Source: Actinophytocola sp035634895
GTDB lineage: Bacteria > Actinomycetota > Actinomycetes > Mycobacteriales > Pseudonocardiaceae
Direction of reading: 5' to 3'
Assembly: GCF_035634895.1 (NCBI RefSeq)
Contig: NZ_DASQCC010000124.1
Location: forward strand, 1 to 64,000
DNA length: 64,000 nucleotides
This document shows, piece by piece, positions 32,492 through 43,536 of this stretch; position 1 is the first letter of the stretch; every line of letters begins with the position of its first letter. Below the pieces are notes generated by a model. That model worked only from the letters and a program-made list of their open reading frames with translations. It ran no database searches and had not been told where the DNA came from. A program made the position numbers and the translations under genes.

Positions 32492-33141
32492 GCACGCTAC
32501 CGGCGCTTCGGGAGACCGTCGCCAGGCTGCACGCCGAGCTGACCCGCTACCACCTCGTCAGCTGGACGGCCGGCAACATCTCCGCGCGCGTGCCGGGCGA
32601 GGACCTGATGGTGATCAAGCCGTCCGGGATCTCCTACGACGACCTGACCGCGGACACCATGGTCGTCACCGACCTGCACGGCAAGCTCGTCGACGGCGAC
32701 CTCTCGCCGTCCTCGGACACCGACGCGCACGCCTACGTCTACCGGCACATGCCCGAGGTGGGCGGCGTCGTGCACACGCACTCGTCCTACGCCACGGCGT
32801 GGGCGGCCCGCGGCGAGCCGATCCCGTGCGTGCTCACGATGATCGCCGACGAGTTCGGTGGCGACATCCCGGTCGGGCCGTTCGCGTTGATCGGCGACGA
32901 CTCGATCGGCCGCGGCATCGTGGAGACGTTGCGGGACAGCCGGTCCCCGGCGGTGCTCATGAAGGGCCACGGCCCGTTCACCGTCGGGAAGGACGCGCGG
33001 GCCGCGGTCAAGACGGCCGTGATGCTGGAGGAGGTCGCCCGCACCGTCCACTTCGCACACCAGCTCGGCAAGCCGGACGTCATCGCCCAGGACGACGTCG
33101 ACCGGCTCTACGCCCGGTACCAGAACGTCTACGGGCAATAA
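32488..33141 (+). CDS. araD: L-ribulose-5-phosphate 4-epimerase
   Basis: 217 residues, class II aldolase fold. Substrate-phosphate motifs GNISAR and KPSGISYDDLT, catalytic zinc ligands in VHTHSSYATAWA, and the later His in KGHGPFTVG. Converts L-ribulose 5-phosphate to D-xylulose 5-phosphate, which enters the pentose phosphate pathway. ATG overlaps the araB stop. AAGGAGA between it and araA belongs to the next gene. Confidence 0.95.
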   Translation: MSTLPALRETVARLHAELTRYHLVSWTAGNISARVPGEDLMVIKPSGISYDDLTADTMVVTDLHGKLVDGDLSPSSDTDAHAYVYRHMPEVGGVVHTHSSYATAWAARGEPIPCVLTMIADEFGGDIPVGPFALIGDDSIGRGIVETLRDSRSPAVLMKGHGPFTVGKDARAAVKTAVMLEEVARTVHFAHQLGKPDVIAQDDVDRLYARYQNVYGQ

Positions 33142-33150
33142 GGAGAGTTC

Positions 33151-34659
33151 ATGTCCTCTGCCGCAAAGCCACAGGTCTGGTTCCTGACCGGCAGCCAGCA
33201 CCTCTACGGTCCGGAGACGCTGGACCAGGTGGCCAGCCAGTCGCAGCAGATCCAGCGCATGCTCATCGACTCCGGCGCGATCAGCGCGGAGATCGTGTGG
33301 CAGCCGGTGCTGACCGACTCGACCGCGATCCGCGAGATGTTCCTCAAGGCCAACAGCGACCCGTCCTGCGTCGGCGTGATCGCGTGGATGCACACGTTCT
33401 CCCCAGCGAAGATGTGGATCACCGGGCTGGACATCCTGCGCAAACCCCTGCTGCACCTGCACACCCAGGTCAACGAGGCGCTGCCGTGGGAGTCCATCGA
33501 CATGGACTTCATGAACCTGAACCAGGCCGCGCACGGCGACCGCGAGTTCGGCTACATCCAGAGCAGGCTCGGTGTGCCCCGCAAGACCGTGGCCGGGCAC
33601 GCGAGCGACCCCGTGCTCACCAGTCGAATCGACGAATGGGCCCGCGCCGCAACGGGTTTCGCGCACCTGCGGACGCTGCGGCTGGCCCGCTTCGGCGACA
33701 ACATGCGCGACGTGGCCGTGACCGAGGGCGACAAGGTGGAGGCCGAGCTGCGTTTCGGGGTGTCGGTCAACACCTACGGCGTCAACGACCTCACCGCACT
33801 CGTCGACGAGGTGACCGATGACGAGATCGACCTGCTCGTCGCCGACTATGCCGACGCCTACCGGCTCGCGCCGGAGCTCGCGAAGGGTGGCGAGCGGCAC
33901 GAGTCGCTGCGGTACTCCGCCCGCATCGAGGCCGGGCTGCGCAGGTTCCTCACCGAGGGCTCCTTCGGCGCGTTCACCACGAACTTCGAGGACCTGGGCG
34001 GGTTGCGGCAGCTGCCGGGCCTCGCCGTGCAGCGGCTGATGGCCGACGGCTACGGCTTCGGCGGCGAGGGCGACTGGAAGACCTCCGCACTGCTCGCCGC
34101 CGTGAAGGCCATGGGTGCCGGCACGCCGGGCGGCAGCTCGTTCATGGAGGACTACACCTACCACTTCGGCCCCGGCTCGCCGAAGATCCTGGGCGCGCAC
34201 ATGCTCGAGGTCTGCCCGTCGATCGCGACCGGCACGCCATCGTGCGAGATCCACCCGCTGAGCATCGGTGGCCGTGAGGACCCCGTGCGGCTGGTGTTCG
34301 ACACCGATCCCGGCACCGCGGTCGTGGTCGGCCTCGCGGACGTCGGTGACCGTTTCCGGTTGGTGGCCAACGAGATCGAGGTCGTGCCGCCGGACGAGCC
34401 CCTGCCCAGGCTGCCGGTCGCGCGGGCGGTGTGGCAGCCCGCGCCGTCGCTGCAGACCTCCGCCGAGTGCTGGCTCACCGCGGGCGGCCCGCACCACACC
34501 GTGCTCACCCAGTCGGTCGGTTCCGGCGTGCTGAAGGACTTCGCACGCATGGCCGAGACCGAGCTGGTGCTCATCGACGACGACACCACGACCGACGCGT
34601 TCGCCGACCGGCTGCGCTGGAACCAGGCCTACTACCGCCTCGCGAACGGCCTGCACTGA
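33151..34659 (+). CDS. araA: L-arabinose isomerase
   Basis: 502 residues, normal length. N-terminal WFLTGSQHLYG, then MHTFSPAKMWITGL, HTQVNEALPW and FMNLNQAAHGDREFG. Metal-binding residues of the family are visible: Glu in GFGGEGDWKTSALL, Glu in SFMEDYTYHF, His in GAHMLEVCPS and His in GPHHTVL. Converts L-arabinose to L-ribulose; cytoplasmic, Mn-dependent in relatives. AAGGAGA precedes the ATG. Gene order B-D-A with a separate downstream importer. Confidence 0.96.
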   Translation: MSSAAKPQVWFLTGSQHLYGPETLDQVASQSQQIQRMLIDSGAISAEIVWQPVLTDSTAIREMFLKANSDPSCVGVIAWMHTFSPAKMWITGLDILRKPLLHLHTQVNEALPWESIDMDFMNLNQAAHGDREFGYIQSRLGVPRKTVAGHASDPVLTSRIDEWARAATGFAHLRTLRLARFGDNMRDVAVTEGDKVEAELRFGVSVNTYGVNDLTALVDEVTDDEIDLLVADYADAYRLAPELAKGGERHESLRYSARIEAGLRRFLTEGSFGAFTTNFEDLGGLRQLPGLAVQRLMADGYGFGGEGDWKTSALLAAVKAMGAGTPGGSSFMEDYTYHFGPGSPKILGAHMLEVCPSIATGTPSCEIHPLSIGGREDPVRLVFDTDPGTAVVVGLADVGDRFRLVANEIEVVPPDEPLPRLPVARAVWQPAPSLQTSAECWLTAGGPHHTVLTQSVGSGVLKDFARMAETELVLIDDDTTTDAFADRLRWNQAYYRLANGLH

Positions 34660-34826
34660 CGCGGAGCGAAGTGAAGGAGCCAGACGACGACCGATCGAGG
34701 AGCAGGCTCGGTGGCGAGGGACGAGCGCCGAGCACGGCGACGAGAGCGGCCGGCGGCTGGTGGAGAACGAAGCCACCCATTCACCGATGAAACAAGCCAC
34801 ACCCATTCGACACAGTTGGAGAAACG

Positions 34827-35936
34827 ATGAGGTTTCCACGCCTGATAGCCGGTGTCGCCGGCCTGGCGCTCGTGCTGGCCGGTTGCGGCTCGTCGGAGAA
34901 GTCGACCGACGAGCAGAAGAAGGGCGGTCCGGGGTCACTCGTCGGCGTCACGATGCCGACCCGAGCCTCGGAACGCTGGATCCATGACGGTGACAACCTG
35001 AAGAAGGAGCTGGAGAGCAGGGGCTACAAGGTCGATCTCCAGTACGCCGAGAACGACATCCCCACCCAAGCGAACCAGATCGAGAACCAGATCACCAAGG
35101 GCGCGCAGGTACTGATCATCGCGTCGATCGACGGCAAGGCCCTGTCCTCGCAGCTCCAGCTCGCCGCCGACCGCAAGATCCCCGTGATCTCCTACGACCG
35201 GCTGCTGCTCAACAGTCCCAACGTCGACTACTACGCCTCGTTCGACAACTTCAAGGTCGGCGTGCAGCAGGCCACCTCGCTGCTGACCGGGCTGAAGATC
35301 CTCAACGAGGACGGGTCGGCCGGCACCGCCAAGGGACCGTTCAACATCGAGCTGTTCGCCGGTTCCCCGGACGACAACAACTCCTCCTACTTCCTCGACG
35401 GCTCGATGTCGGTGCTGAAGAAGTACATCGACGACGGCACGCTCGTGGTCAAGAGCGGGCAGAAGGACTTCAAGACGATCGCGATCCTGCGCTGGGACCC
35501 GGCCACGGCCCAGCGGCGCATGGAGGACCTGCTCACCTCGACCTACGGCTCCGCCAAGGTGGACGGCGTGCTCTCGCCGTACGACGGCCTGTCGATCGGC
35601 ATCCTCTCGGCACTGCGGAGCAGCGGCTACGGCACCGGCCAGCCTTACCCGATCGTCACGGGTCAGGACGCTGAGGTCGCCTCGGTGAAGTCGATCATCG
35701 CCGGTGAGCAGTACTCGACGATCTTCAAGGACATCCGCAAGCTCGCCAAGAACGCCGCCAACATGGCCGACGCGCTGCTGTCGGGCAAGAAGCCCGAGGT
35801 CAACAACACCAAGGACTACGACAACGGCAAGAAGGCCGTGCCCGCGTACCTGCTGCAGCCGGTGATCGTGAACAAGTCGAACTACAAGCCCGAGCTGGTC
35901 GACAGCGGCTACTACACCGACGACCAGCTGAGGTAG
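34827..35936 (+). CDS. Multiple-sugar-binding lipoprotein (ChvE/XylF-like)
   Basis: 369 residues. Signal peptide with lipobox LAGCG; mature fold matches ChvE: VGVTMPTRASERWIHDGDNLKKEL, AENDIPTQANQIENQI, PVISYDRLLLN, NIELFAGSPDDNN, and LSPYDGLSIGILSALRSSGYG. ChvE-type proteins bind arabinose, xylose and other aldoses. GGAGAAA precedes the ATG. The 167-bp gap after araA holds purine-rich GAGCGAAG-type sequence and possibly a promoter; nothing else was seen. Probably the L-arabinose receptor feeding AraBDA. Confidence 0.92.
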   Translation: MRFPRLIAGVAGLALVLAGCGSSEKSTDEQKKGGPGSLVGVTMPTRASERWIHDGDNLKKELESRGYKVDLQYAENDIPTQANQIENQITKGAQVLIIASIDGKALSSQLQLAADRKIPVISYDRLLLNSPNVDYYASFDNFKVGVQQATSLLTGLKILNEDGSAGTAKGPFNIELFAGSPDDNNSSYFLDGSMSVLKKYIDDGTLVVKSGQKDFKTIAILRWDPATAQRRMEDLLTSTYGSAKVDGVLSPYDGLSIGILSALRSSGYGTGQPYPIVTGQDAEVASVKSIIAGEQYSTIFKDIRKLAKNAANMADALLSGKKPEVNNTKDYDNGKKAVPAYLLQPVIVNKSNYKPELVDSGYYTDDQLR

Positions 35937-35941
35937 TTTCC

Positions 35942-37463
<1,522 letters not shown>

Positions 37464-37471
<8 letters not shown>

Positions 37472-38717
37472 CCTGGCGAGCGAGTCGCGGGCGTCCGAAG
37501 TGGACGATTTCCCGCCGCCGGTGGCCACACCGGCCTCACCGCGGCGGATCAGGATCAACCTGCGGCAGAGCGGAATCTACGTCGCCTTCGCGATGATCGT
37601 CGTGCTGTTCACCGTGCTGACCGACGGTGACCTGCTCGAACCCGGGAACATCTCGAACATCATCGTGCAGAACTCCTACGTGCTGATCCTCGCGATCGGC
37701 ATGATCCTGGTGATCATCAGCGGCCACATCGACCTGTCGGTCGGGTCGGTGGTGGCGGTGACGGGTGGGTTGTGCGCGGTGTTGACCGTCAACTGGGGCA
37801 TGCCGTGGTGGCTCGCGGTGCTGGTGACGCTGGCGACAGGTGCGCTCATCGGCGCGGCGCAGGGATACTGGGTCGCGTTCTTCGGCATCCCGGCGTTCAT
37901 CGTGACGCTCGGCGGCATGCTGGTGTTCCGTGCGTTGACGCTGACAGTCCTTGGCAACCAGGGGATCGGGCCGTTCCCGAACGAGATCCGCACGCTGGCG
38001 AACGGCTTCACCGACGGCTACTTCGGCAATGTCGGGCTCGGCCCGCTCGGCGGCGCGGACATCGTGTCGCTGCTGGTGGGCATCCTGGTGGTGGTCGGGT
38101 TCGCGTTCGTGCAGTGGCGGACGCGGCGTGGGCGGCTGGGCTACGGCCAGGTGGTCGACCCGTTCCCGTTGTTCGCCGGGAAGATCCTGCTCGCCGCGCT
38201 GGTGGTCATGTTCGTGGTGGTACAGCTGGCCAGGTTCCGGAACCTGCCGTGGGTACTGGTGCTGCTGGCGGTGCTGGTGCTGGGCTACTCGCTGATGGCG
38301 AACCGGTCGGTGTTCGGCCGGCACATCTACGCGGTGGGCGGCAACCTCCAGGCCGCGACCCTGTCCGGTGTCCGCGTCAAACCGGTGACCTTCTGGGTCT
38401 TCGTCAACATGGGTGTCCTGGCCGCGCTGGCCGGCGTGATCTTCGCCGGCCGCCTCAACCAGGCCGGTCCCACCGCGGGCAACGCGTTCGAGCTGGACGC
38501 GATCGCGGCGGCGTTCATCGGCGGCGCGGCCGTGCAGGGCGGCGTCGGCAAGGTCATCGGCGCCATCACCGGCGGCCTGATCATGGGCGTGATCAACAAC
38601 GGCATGTCGCTGATCGGTGCGCCGAGCGAGCGCGTCATGCTCGTGAAGGGACTGGTCCTCCTGGCCGCCGTCGCCTACGACGTGTGGACGAAACGCCGCG
38701 CGGGCACCGTGCGCTGA
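37464..38717 (+). CDS. Sugar ABC transporter permease (MmsB/GguB-like)
   Basis: 417 residues, longer than RbsC-type permeases as usual for GguB/XylH. Cytoplasmic N terminus of ~30 residues, then about eleven helices with GMILVIISGHIDLSVGSVVAVTGG, VQWRTRRGRLGYG loop and FELDAIAAAFIGGAAVQGGVGKVIGA. GTG overlaps the ATPase stop. Homodimeric channel for the ChvE-like receptor. Confidence 0.93.
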
Positions 38718-38729
38718 TCGACAGCGGGA

Positions 38730-38774
38730 AAGGGCTGTTCAGGGCGGGCGACCCGCCTTGGGCGGCCCTTCTTC
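38730..38774 (+). terminator. Terminator after the arabinose importer operon
   Basis: Outer arms AAGGGC (38730-38735) and GCCCTT (38765-38770) enclose the stem GGCGGG-CGA-CCCGCC (38743-38757), followed by CTTCGTG. Located 13 bp after the permease stop. Confidence 0.65.
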
Positions 38775-38776
38775 GT

Positions 38777-38801
38777 GTTCAGTAGGTACTGAACCGGTTC
38801 A
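38777..38801. promoter_or_regulatory. Overlapping operators GTTCAGTA-GG-TACTGAAC and TGAACCGGTTCA
   Basis: The first (38777-38794) has perfect 8-bp arms; the second (38790-38801) is a perfect 12-bp palindrome sharing GAAC with it, and is identical to the site before GH51. Upstream of the GH5/Dpp operon. Confidence 0.7.
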
Positions 38802-38863
38802 TCGGTAGGGCTAGTCACGACGTCGTCACGTGTCGTAAGCTCCGCGTCGACCAGGGTGTGGGC

Positions 38864-38890
38864 ACTGAACGAATACTTACGCGGTTCAGT
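38864..38890. promoter_or_regulatory. Second operator: ACTGAAC-N13-GTTCAGT before the GH5-like gene
   Basis: ACTGAAC (38864-38870) and GTTCAGT (38884-38890) form an interrupted inverted repeat of the half-site found at 38777. It flanks GAATACTTACGC, a likely -10 region, 22 bp before the GH5-like start. Probable target of the LacI protein encoded at the operon's end. Confidence 0.6.
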
Positions 38891-38911
38891 TGCCCGTGCG
38901 CAGGGGAGGCG

Positions 38912-40810
38912 ATGATGCTTCTGCAAGACGGCCGGCCGTGGCTGGGCGCCAACTTCTGGTCCCGCTCCGGGGGACCCCTGATGTGGCGCAGCTACGACCC
39001 CGGCCTGATCGTGCGGGAGCTTGCCGTGCTCGCGGAGCACGGGATGAACCTCACCCGGTCCTTCTTCTACTGGCCGGACTTCATGCCGGCACCCGACCGG
39101 ATCGACGACGACATGGTCGCCCGGTACGCCGACTTCCTCGACCGGCACCTCGACGCCGGCATGGCCACCATCCCCACCTTCATCGTCGGGCACATGTCCG
39201 GGGAGAACTGGGATCCGGTTTGGCGCCAGGGACGTGACCTCTATTGCGACGTCTGGATGGTCGCCCGCCAGGCCTGGTTCGTCGAGCGCATGACCGCCCG
39301 CTTTCACGACCACCCGGCCGTCGCGGGGTGGCTGATCTCCAACGAGATGCCCATCTACGGCGAGCGCTCACCACGCGACACGGTCACGTCCTGGGCCCAG
39401 CTCATGGTGCAGGCCGTGCGCGCGGGTGGCGGCACCCAGCCCGTCTCGATCGGGGACGGCGCCTGGGGAATGGAGGTCTCCGGCTCGGACAACGGCTTTT
39501 CCGTGCGTGCGTTGGGAGCGCTCACGGACTTCGTCGGGCCGCATGTCTACCGCATGGAGAACGACGTTGTCCGCCAGCACCTCACGGCCGCCTTCATCTG
39601 CGAGCTGGCCGACTTCGGCAAGCCCGTCGTGCTGGAGGAGTTCGGCGTCACCGACGCGTTCGTCTCCCGTGAGCACGCCGCGCACTACTACCGCCAGATC
39701 CTGCACAACTCGCTGCTGGCCGGCGCCACCGGATGGATCGGCTGGAACAACAGCGACTACGACAACCTGTACACCCAGGATCCCTACCGCCACCACGCGT
39801 TCGAGATGCGGTTCGGCCTCACCGACGTCGACGGCAACCCCAAGCCCGCGCTTCGCGAGGTACGCGACTTCGCCGACGTGATCGCGCACGTCGACCTCCC
39901 GGGGTGCGCGCGACCCGCCGCCGAGACCGCGCTCGTCGTCCCGTCCTACCTGGAGCAGGCCTACCCGTTCACCGAGCCCGGCGACCACACCTACGTCTTC
40001 GAGGTCCTGCGCCAGGCCTACGTCGCCGCACGCGAGGCCGATGTGCCGACGAGGACGGCGCGCGAGCTCGACGGCCTGCCGGCAGGACGGAAGCTCTACC
40101 TCGTGCCGTCGGCCAAGCAGCTCACCGGGCCGGCGTGGCGCGACCTCGCGGACTTCGCCGAGCGGGGCGCGGTCGTCTACGTCTCCTACAGCCCCGGAAA
40201 CCACGGCGTGCAGCGCGGTCTCTGGCACGCGGACGTCAACGGCATGTTCGGCGTCGAGCACCAGTTGCGCTACGGCCTCGTCGACCCGATCGCCGGCGAC
40301 GAGGTCGTGGTCACGTTCACCACGGACTTCGGCTCCCTGTCCAAGGGAGCCAGGCTCGCCTTCCGCGCGGGCGGCAACGAGCACGCGCGGTCGTACCTGC
40401 CCGTGCGGGCCACGGACGCGGAGGTCGTCGCGGTCGACCAGCACGGGAACCCCGTGCTGCTGCGGCGAAGGCACGGTGCCGGGCACCTGGTGCTGTGCAC
40501 GTTCCCACTGGAGGGCATGGCGGCGGCGCTCCCGCACGTCAACCCCGAACCGACGTACCGGATCTACGACGCGCTGGCCGCCATGGCCGGCGTGTCGCGG
40601 CCGGTGACCGTCGCCGACCCGCTCGTCCACGCGGCCGAGCTGCGCCACCGGGACGGCAGGCGGTTCGTCTGGCTCGTGAGCCAGGCGGCGGAAGAGCTGA
40701 CCGTGAAGCCCGTGACCGGGGGCAGGCTTCACGACCTCGCCGCGGGGGAGCCCGCCGACGAGGTGACGCTGCGCCCGTATGGCGTGCGGGTGCTGGCACT
40801 CAAGGACTAG
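38912..40810 (+). CDS. Intracellular GH5-like (clan GH-A) glycoside hydrolase
   Basis: 632 residues, no signal peptide. A TIM barrel covers about residues 1-330: GANFWSRSGGPLMW, NLTRSFFYWPDF, candidate acid/base Glu145 in ISNEMPIYG and candidate nucleophile Glu243 in VVLEEFGV. The second half (ALVVPSYLEQAYPFTEPGDHT..., LYLVPSAKQLTGPAW, VYVSYSPGNHG) resembles the GATase-like domain of GH42 beta-galactosidases. Likely splits imported beta-linked oligosaccharides (mannan- or glucan-derived; inference). ATG 38912 follows GGGGAGG. First gene of a six-gene operon with a Dpp-type importer. Confidence 0.8.
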   Translation: MMLLQDGRPWLGANFWSRSGGPLMWRSYDPGLIVRELAVLAEHGMNLTRSFFYWPDFMPAPDRIDDDMVARYADFLDRHLDAGMATIPTFIVGHMSGENWDPVWRQGRDLYCDVWMVARQAWFVERMTARFHDHPAVAGWLISNEMPIYGERSPRDTVTSWAQLMVQAVRAGGGTQPVSIGDGAWGMEVSGSDNGFSVRALGALTDFVGPHVYRMENDVVRQHLTAAFICELADFGKPVVLEEFGVTDAFVSREHAAHYYRQILHNSLLAGATGWIGWNNSDYDNLYTQDPYRHHAFEMRFGLTDVDGNPKPALREVRDFADVIAHVDLPGCARPAAETALVVPSYLEQAYPFTEPGDHTYVFEVLRQAYVAAREADVPTRTARELDGLPAGRKLYLVPSAKQLTGPAWRDLADFAERGAVVYVSYSPGNHGVQRGLWHADVNGMFGVEHQLRYGLVDPIAGDEVVVTFTTDFGSLSKGARLAFRAGGNEHARSYLPVRATDAEVVAVDQHGNPVLLRRRHGAGHLVLCTFPLEGMAAALPHVNPEPTYRIYDALAAMAGVSRPVTVADPLVHAAELRHRDGRRFVWLVSQAAEELTVKPVTGGRLHDLAAGEPADEVTLRPYGVRVLALKD

Positions 40811-40823
40811 AAGGAGAGGCGCC

Positions 40824-42542
40824 ATGCGCAAACGGTCGAGGTTTCTGACCCTGCTCCTGTCGGTGGGCCTGTTAGCCGCCGCCTGCACGGGCGCCGAGGG
40901 CAACGGGTCCGACGGCGGTTCCGGTTCCTACCCGCGCAACGAGACGCTGTTCACCAGCGGCACCCAGTGGGGTCCGCCGAGCAACTACAACCCCTTCCGG
41001 CTGGGGGACTACGCGACCGGCACGGTCGGCCTCCTCTATGAGCCCTTGTTCCTGTACGACCCGCTGAAGGACGCGTTCGAGCCGTGGCTCGCGGAGAAGG
41101 ACCAGTGGGTCGACGAGAAGACCTACGAGGTGACCCTGCGCGACGGTCTCACGTGGAGCGACGGCAAGCCGATCACCGCGGACGACGTCGCCTTCACGAT
41201 CGGCCTCGGCAAGCTGAAGACGGTGCCCTACAACGCTCTGTACCAGTTCGTCGATTCGGTCAAGGCCGTCGACGACAGGACCACGCGGGTCACCTTCAAG
41301 GAGCCGCGCTACCAGCAGTGGGCGAACTGGGTCTACTTCAACCCGATCGTTCCCAAGCACGTCTGGGAGGGCAAGTCCGAGAAGGACATCATGCACGGCG
41401 CCAACAAGAGCCCCGTCGGCTCCGGCCCGTACCTGTACGAGACCTCCGACCAGGACCGCATGGTCTGGAAGCGCAACGACAAGTGGTGGGGCAAGGACAA
41501 GCTCGGCCTTTCCATGAAGCCCAAGTACATCGTCGACGTCGTCAACACCAGCAACGAGGCCGCGCTCGGCCAGGTGCTGCAGGGTGACATCGACCTGTCC
41601 AACAACTTCCTGCCCGGCATCGCGTCACTGGTCAAGGGTGGCTACAAGCTCCAGACCTACTTCAAGGACGCGCCGTTCATGCTGGCCGCCAACACCACCT
41701 GGCTGGTGCCGAACACCAAGAAGGCCCCGCTGGACGACCCGGCCTTCCGCCGCGCACTCGCGTCCTCGATGGACACCGACAAGATCGTGAACTCGGTGTA
41801 CAGCAACATCGTGCAGAAGGCCAACCCCACGGGCCTGCTGCCGATCTGGGACAAGTACGTCGACAAGAGCGTCGTCGACGAGCTCGGCCCGACCTACGAC
41901 ACCAGTGAGGCCAAGGGAATCCTGGCCCAGGCCGGCTACCGCGACACCGACGGCGACGGGTTCGTCGAGAACAAGGACGGCTCGAAGCTCGCGCTGAAGC
42001 TCGCCACCCCGTCCGGCTGGACGGACTGGAACGAGGCGGCGCGGGTCATCACCGACAGCGCGAAGTCGGCCGGCATCCAGGTCACCGCGGAGACGCCGGC
42101 CGCGGAGGTCGTGCAGGACCAGCGCGAGTCCGGCCAGTTCGACCTGATCCTGGACAACCAGCGGCAGATGGCCAACACGCCGTGGACCTACTACGAGTAC
42201 GTCTTCGGCCTGCCGGTCTTGGAACAGCAGACCACGATCAACTTCGGCCGCTACGAGAACCAGGAGGCGTGGGACCTCGTCAACCAGCTCAACGCGACGA
42301 AGATCGACGACCTGGACGGGATGAAGTCGATCGCCTCGCGGCTGCAGCGCGTCCAGCTGACCGAGGAGCCGGTGATCCCGTTGTGGTACAACGGCCTCTG
42401 GGCCCAGTACAGCAACAGCGTGTGGACCAACTGGCCTGCGGACGGGAGCGCCGCGGTCCTGCCCACCCTGTGGCACGGCTACCCGCAGATGGGCTCGATC
42501 AAGATGCTGGCGGAGCTGAAGCCGGCACCCGAGGAGAAGTAG
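40824..42542 (+). CDS. Oligosaccharide/peptide ABC transporter substrate-binding lipoprotein (family 5)
   Basis: 572 residues. Lipobox LAAACTG after a hydrophobic signal. Family-5 solute-binding fold: LTWSDGKPITADDVAFTIGL, GPYLYETSDQDRMVWKRNDKWWG, DDPAFRRALASSMDTDKIV, and C-terminal WYNGLWAQYSNSVWTNWP. Family-5 receptors bind peptides, but related ones bind cello- and manno-oligosaccharides; the adjacent glycosidase favours a sugar here. AAGGAGAGG precedes ATG 40824. Confidence 0.9.
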   Translation: MRKRSRFLTLLLSVGLLAAACTGAEGNGSDGGSGSYPRNETLFTSGTQWGPPSNYNPFRLGDYATGTVGLLYEPLFLYDPLKDAFEPWLAEKDQWVDEKTYEVTLRDGLTWSDGKPITADDVAFTIGLGKLKTVPYNALYQFVDSVKAVDDRTTRVTFKEPRYQQWANWVYFNPIVPKHVWEGKSEKDIMHGANKSPVGSGPYLYETSDQDRMVWKRNDKWWGKDKLGLSMKPKYIVDVVNTSNEAALGQVLQGDIDLSNNFLPGIASLVKGGYKLQTYFKDAPFMLAANTTWLVPNTKKAPLDDPAFRRALASSMDTDKIVNSVYSNIVQKANPTGLLPIWDKYVDKSVVDELGPTYDTSEAKGILAQAGYRDTDGDGFVENKDGSKLALKLATPSGWTDWNEAARVITDSAKSAGIQVTAETPAAEVVQDQRESGQFDLILDNQRQMANTPWTYYEYVFGLPVLEQQTTINFGRYENQEAWDLVNQLNATKIDDLDGMKSIASRLQRVQLTEEPVIPLWYNGLWAQYSNSVWTNWPADGSAAVLPTLWHGYPQMGSIKMLAELKPAPEEK

Positions 42543-42546
42543 CCCC

Positions 42547-43536
42547 ATGGGACGGTACTTCGGCAGGAAGCTCGCGATCTACGCGTCGACGTTCTTCGTC
42601 GCCGTGACGATCAACTGGCTCATTCCGCGCTTCATGCCGGGCGACCCGGTGCGCGCCATGGTGTCGCGCGCCGGGTTGCAGGACCCGGCGGGCGTCGCGG
42701 CCATGCGGGAGTACTACACCAGCCTCTTCGGTTTCGACCTGCCCGTGTGGAAGCAGTACCTCAACTTCTGGGGCGAGCTCGTCAAGGGCAACTTCGGGAC
42801 GAGCCTGTGGGCCTATCCCAAGCCGGTCGGCTCGATCATCCTCGACGCCGTCCCGTACACGCTCGGGCTCCTGTTGCCCGCCATCCTGCTGAGCTGGTGG
42901 GCGGGCAACAGGTTCGGCGCGTACGCGGCGCGGAAGAAGGTGCTGGACAACACGGTCCTGCCGGTCTGGTACGTGCTGACCGCGACGCCGTACATGTGGC
43001 TCGCGATCCTGCTCGCCTGGGCGCTCGGGAAGGTGGCCGGGGTCTTCCCGGTGGGCCGCAGCTTCTCCGCGACCCTGGAACCGGGCTGGAACTGGGTGTT
43101 CATCGAGGACCTGATCAGCCACTGGTTCCTGCCGTTCCTGTCACTGTTCCTGGTGATGTTCGGCGGCTGGGCCATCGGCATGCGGAACCTGATCATCTAC
43201 GAGCTGGAGGCGGACTACGCGCACTACCTCGGCGCGCTCGGCGCGCCACACCGGCTGGTGCGCCGGTACGCCTTCCGCAACGCGATGCTGCCGCAGGTCA
43301 CCGGGCTCGCCCTGCAGCTCGGTGTGATCGTCGGCGGTCAGGTGGTCACCGAGATCGTCTTCGACTACCGGGGGCTCGGCTACCTGGTGCTGGAGGCGAT
43401 CAAGACCAGTGACCTGTTCCTGCTGCAGGGCATCTTCCTGTTCATCGTGATCGGCGTCCTGGTCGCGAACTTCGTCATCGACATCGTCTACGTGCTGGTG
43501 GATCCACGCACCAGGGTCGGCATGGGGAGCGCCTGA
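42547..43536 (+). CDS. DppB/OppB-type ABC transporter permease
   Basis: 329 residues, six helices. N-terminal FVAVTINWLIPRFMPGDPVRAM is the DppB signature, and the EAA loop ADYAHYLGALGAPHRLVRRYAFRNAMLPQ is present. It forms the channel with the DppC-type permease. Starts 4 bp after the binding-protein stop and ends in an ATGA overlap. Confidence 0.93.
   Translation: MGRYFGRKLAIYASTFFVAVTINWLIPRFMPGDPVRAMVSRAGLQDPAGVAAMREYYTSLFGFDLPVWKQYLNFWGELVKGNFGTSLWAYPKPVGSIILDAVPYTLGLLLPAILLSWWAGNRFGAYAARKKVLDNTVLPVWYVLTATPYMWLAILLAWALGKVAGVFPVGRSFSATLEPGWNWVFIEDLISHWFLPFLSLFLVMFGGWAIGMRNLIIYELEADYAHYLGALGAPHRLVRRYAFRNAMLPQVTGLALQLGVIVGGQVVTEIVFDYRGLGYLVLEAIKTSDLFLLQGIFLFIVIGVLVANFVIDIVYVLVDPRTRVGMGSA

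Noticed and set aside
34660..34826. Possible small gene in the araA/ChvE-like gap
   Set aside because: Frames are short and arginine-rich with no ribosome site; the purine-rich GAGCGAAG text is typical actinobacterial intergenic sequence.
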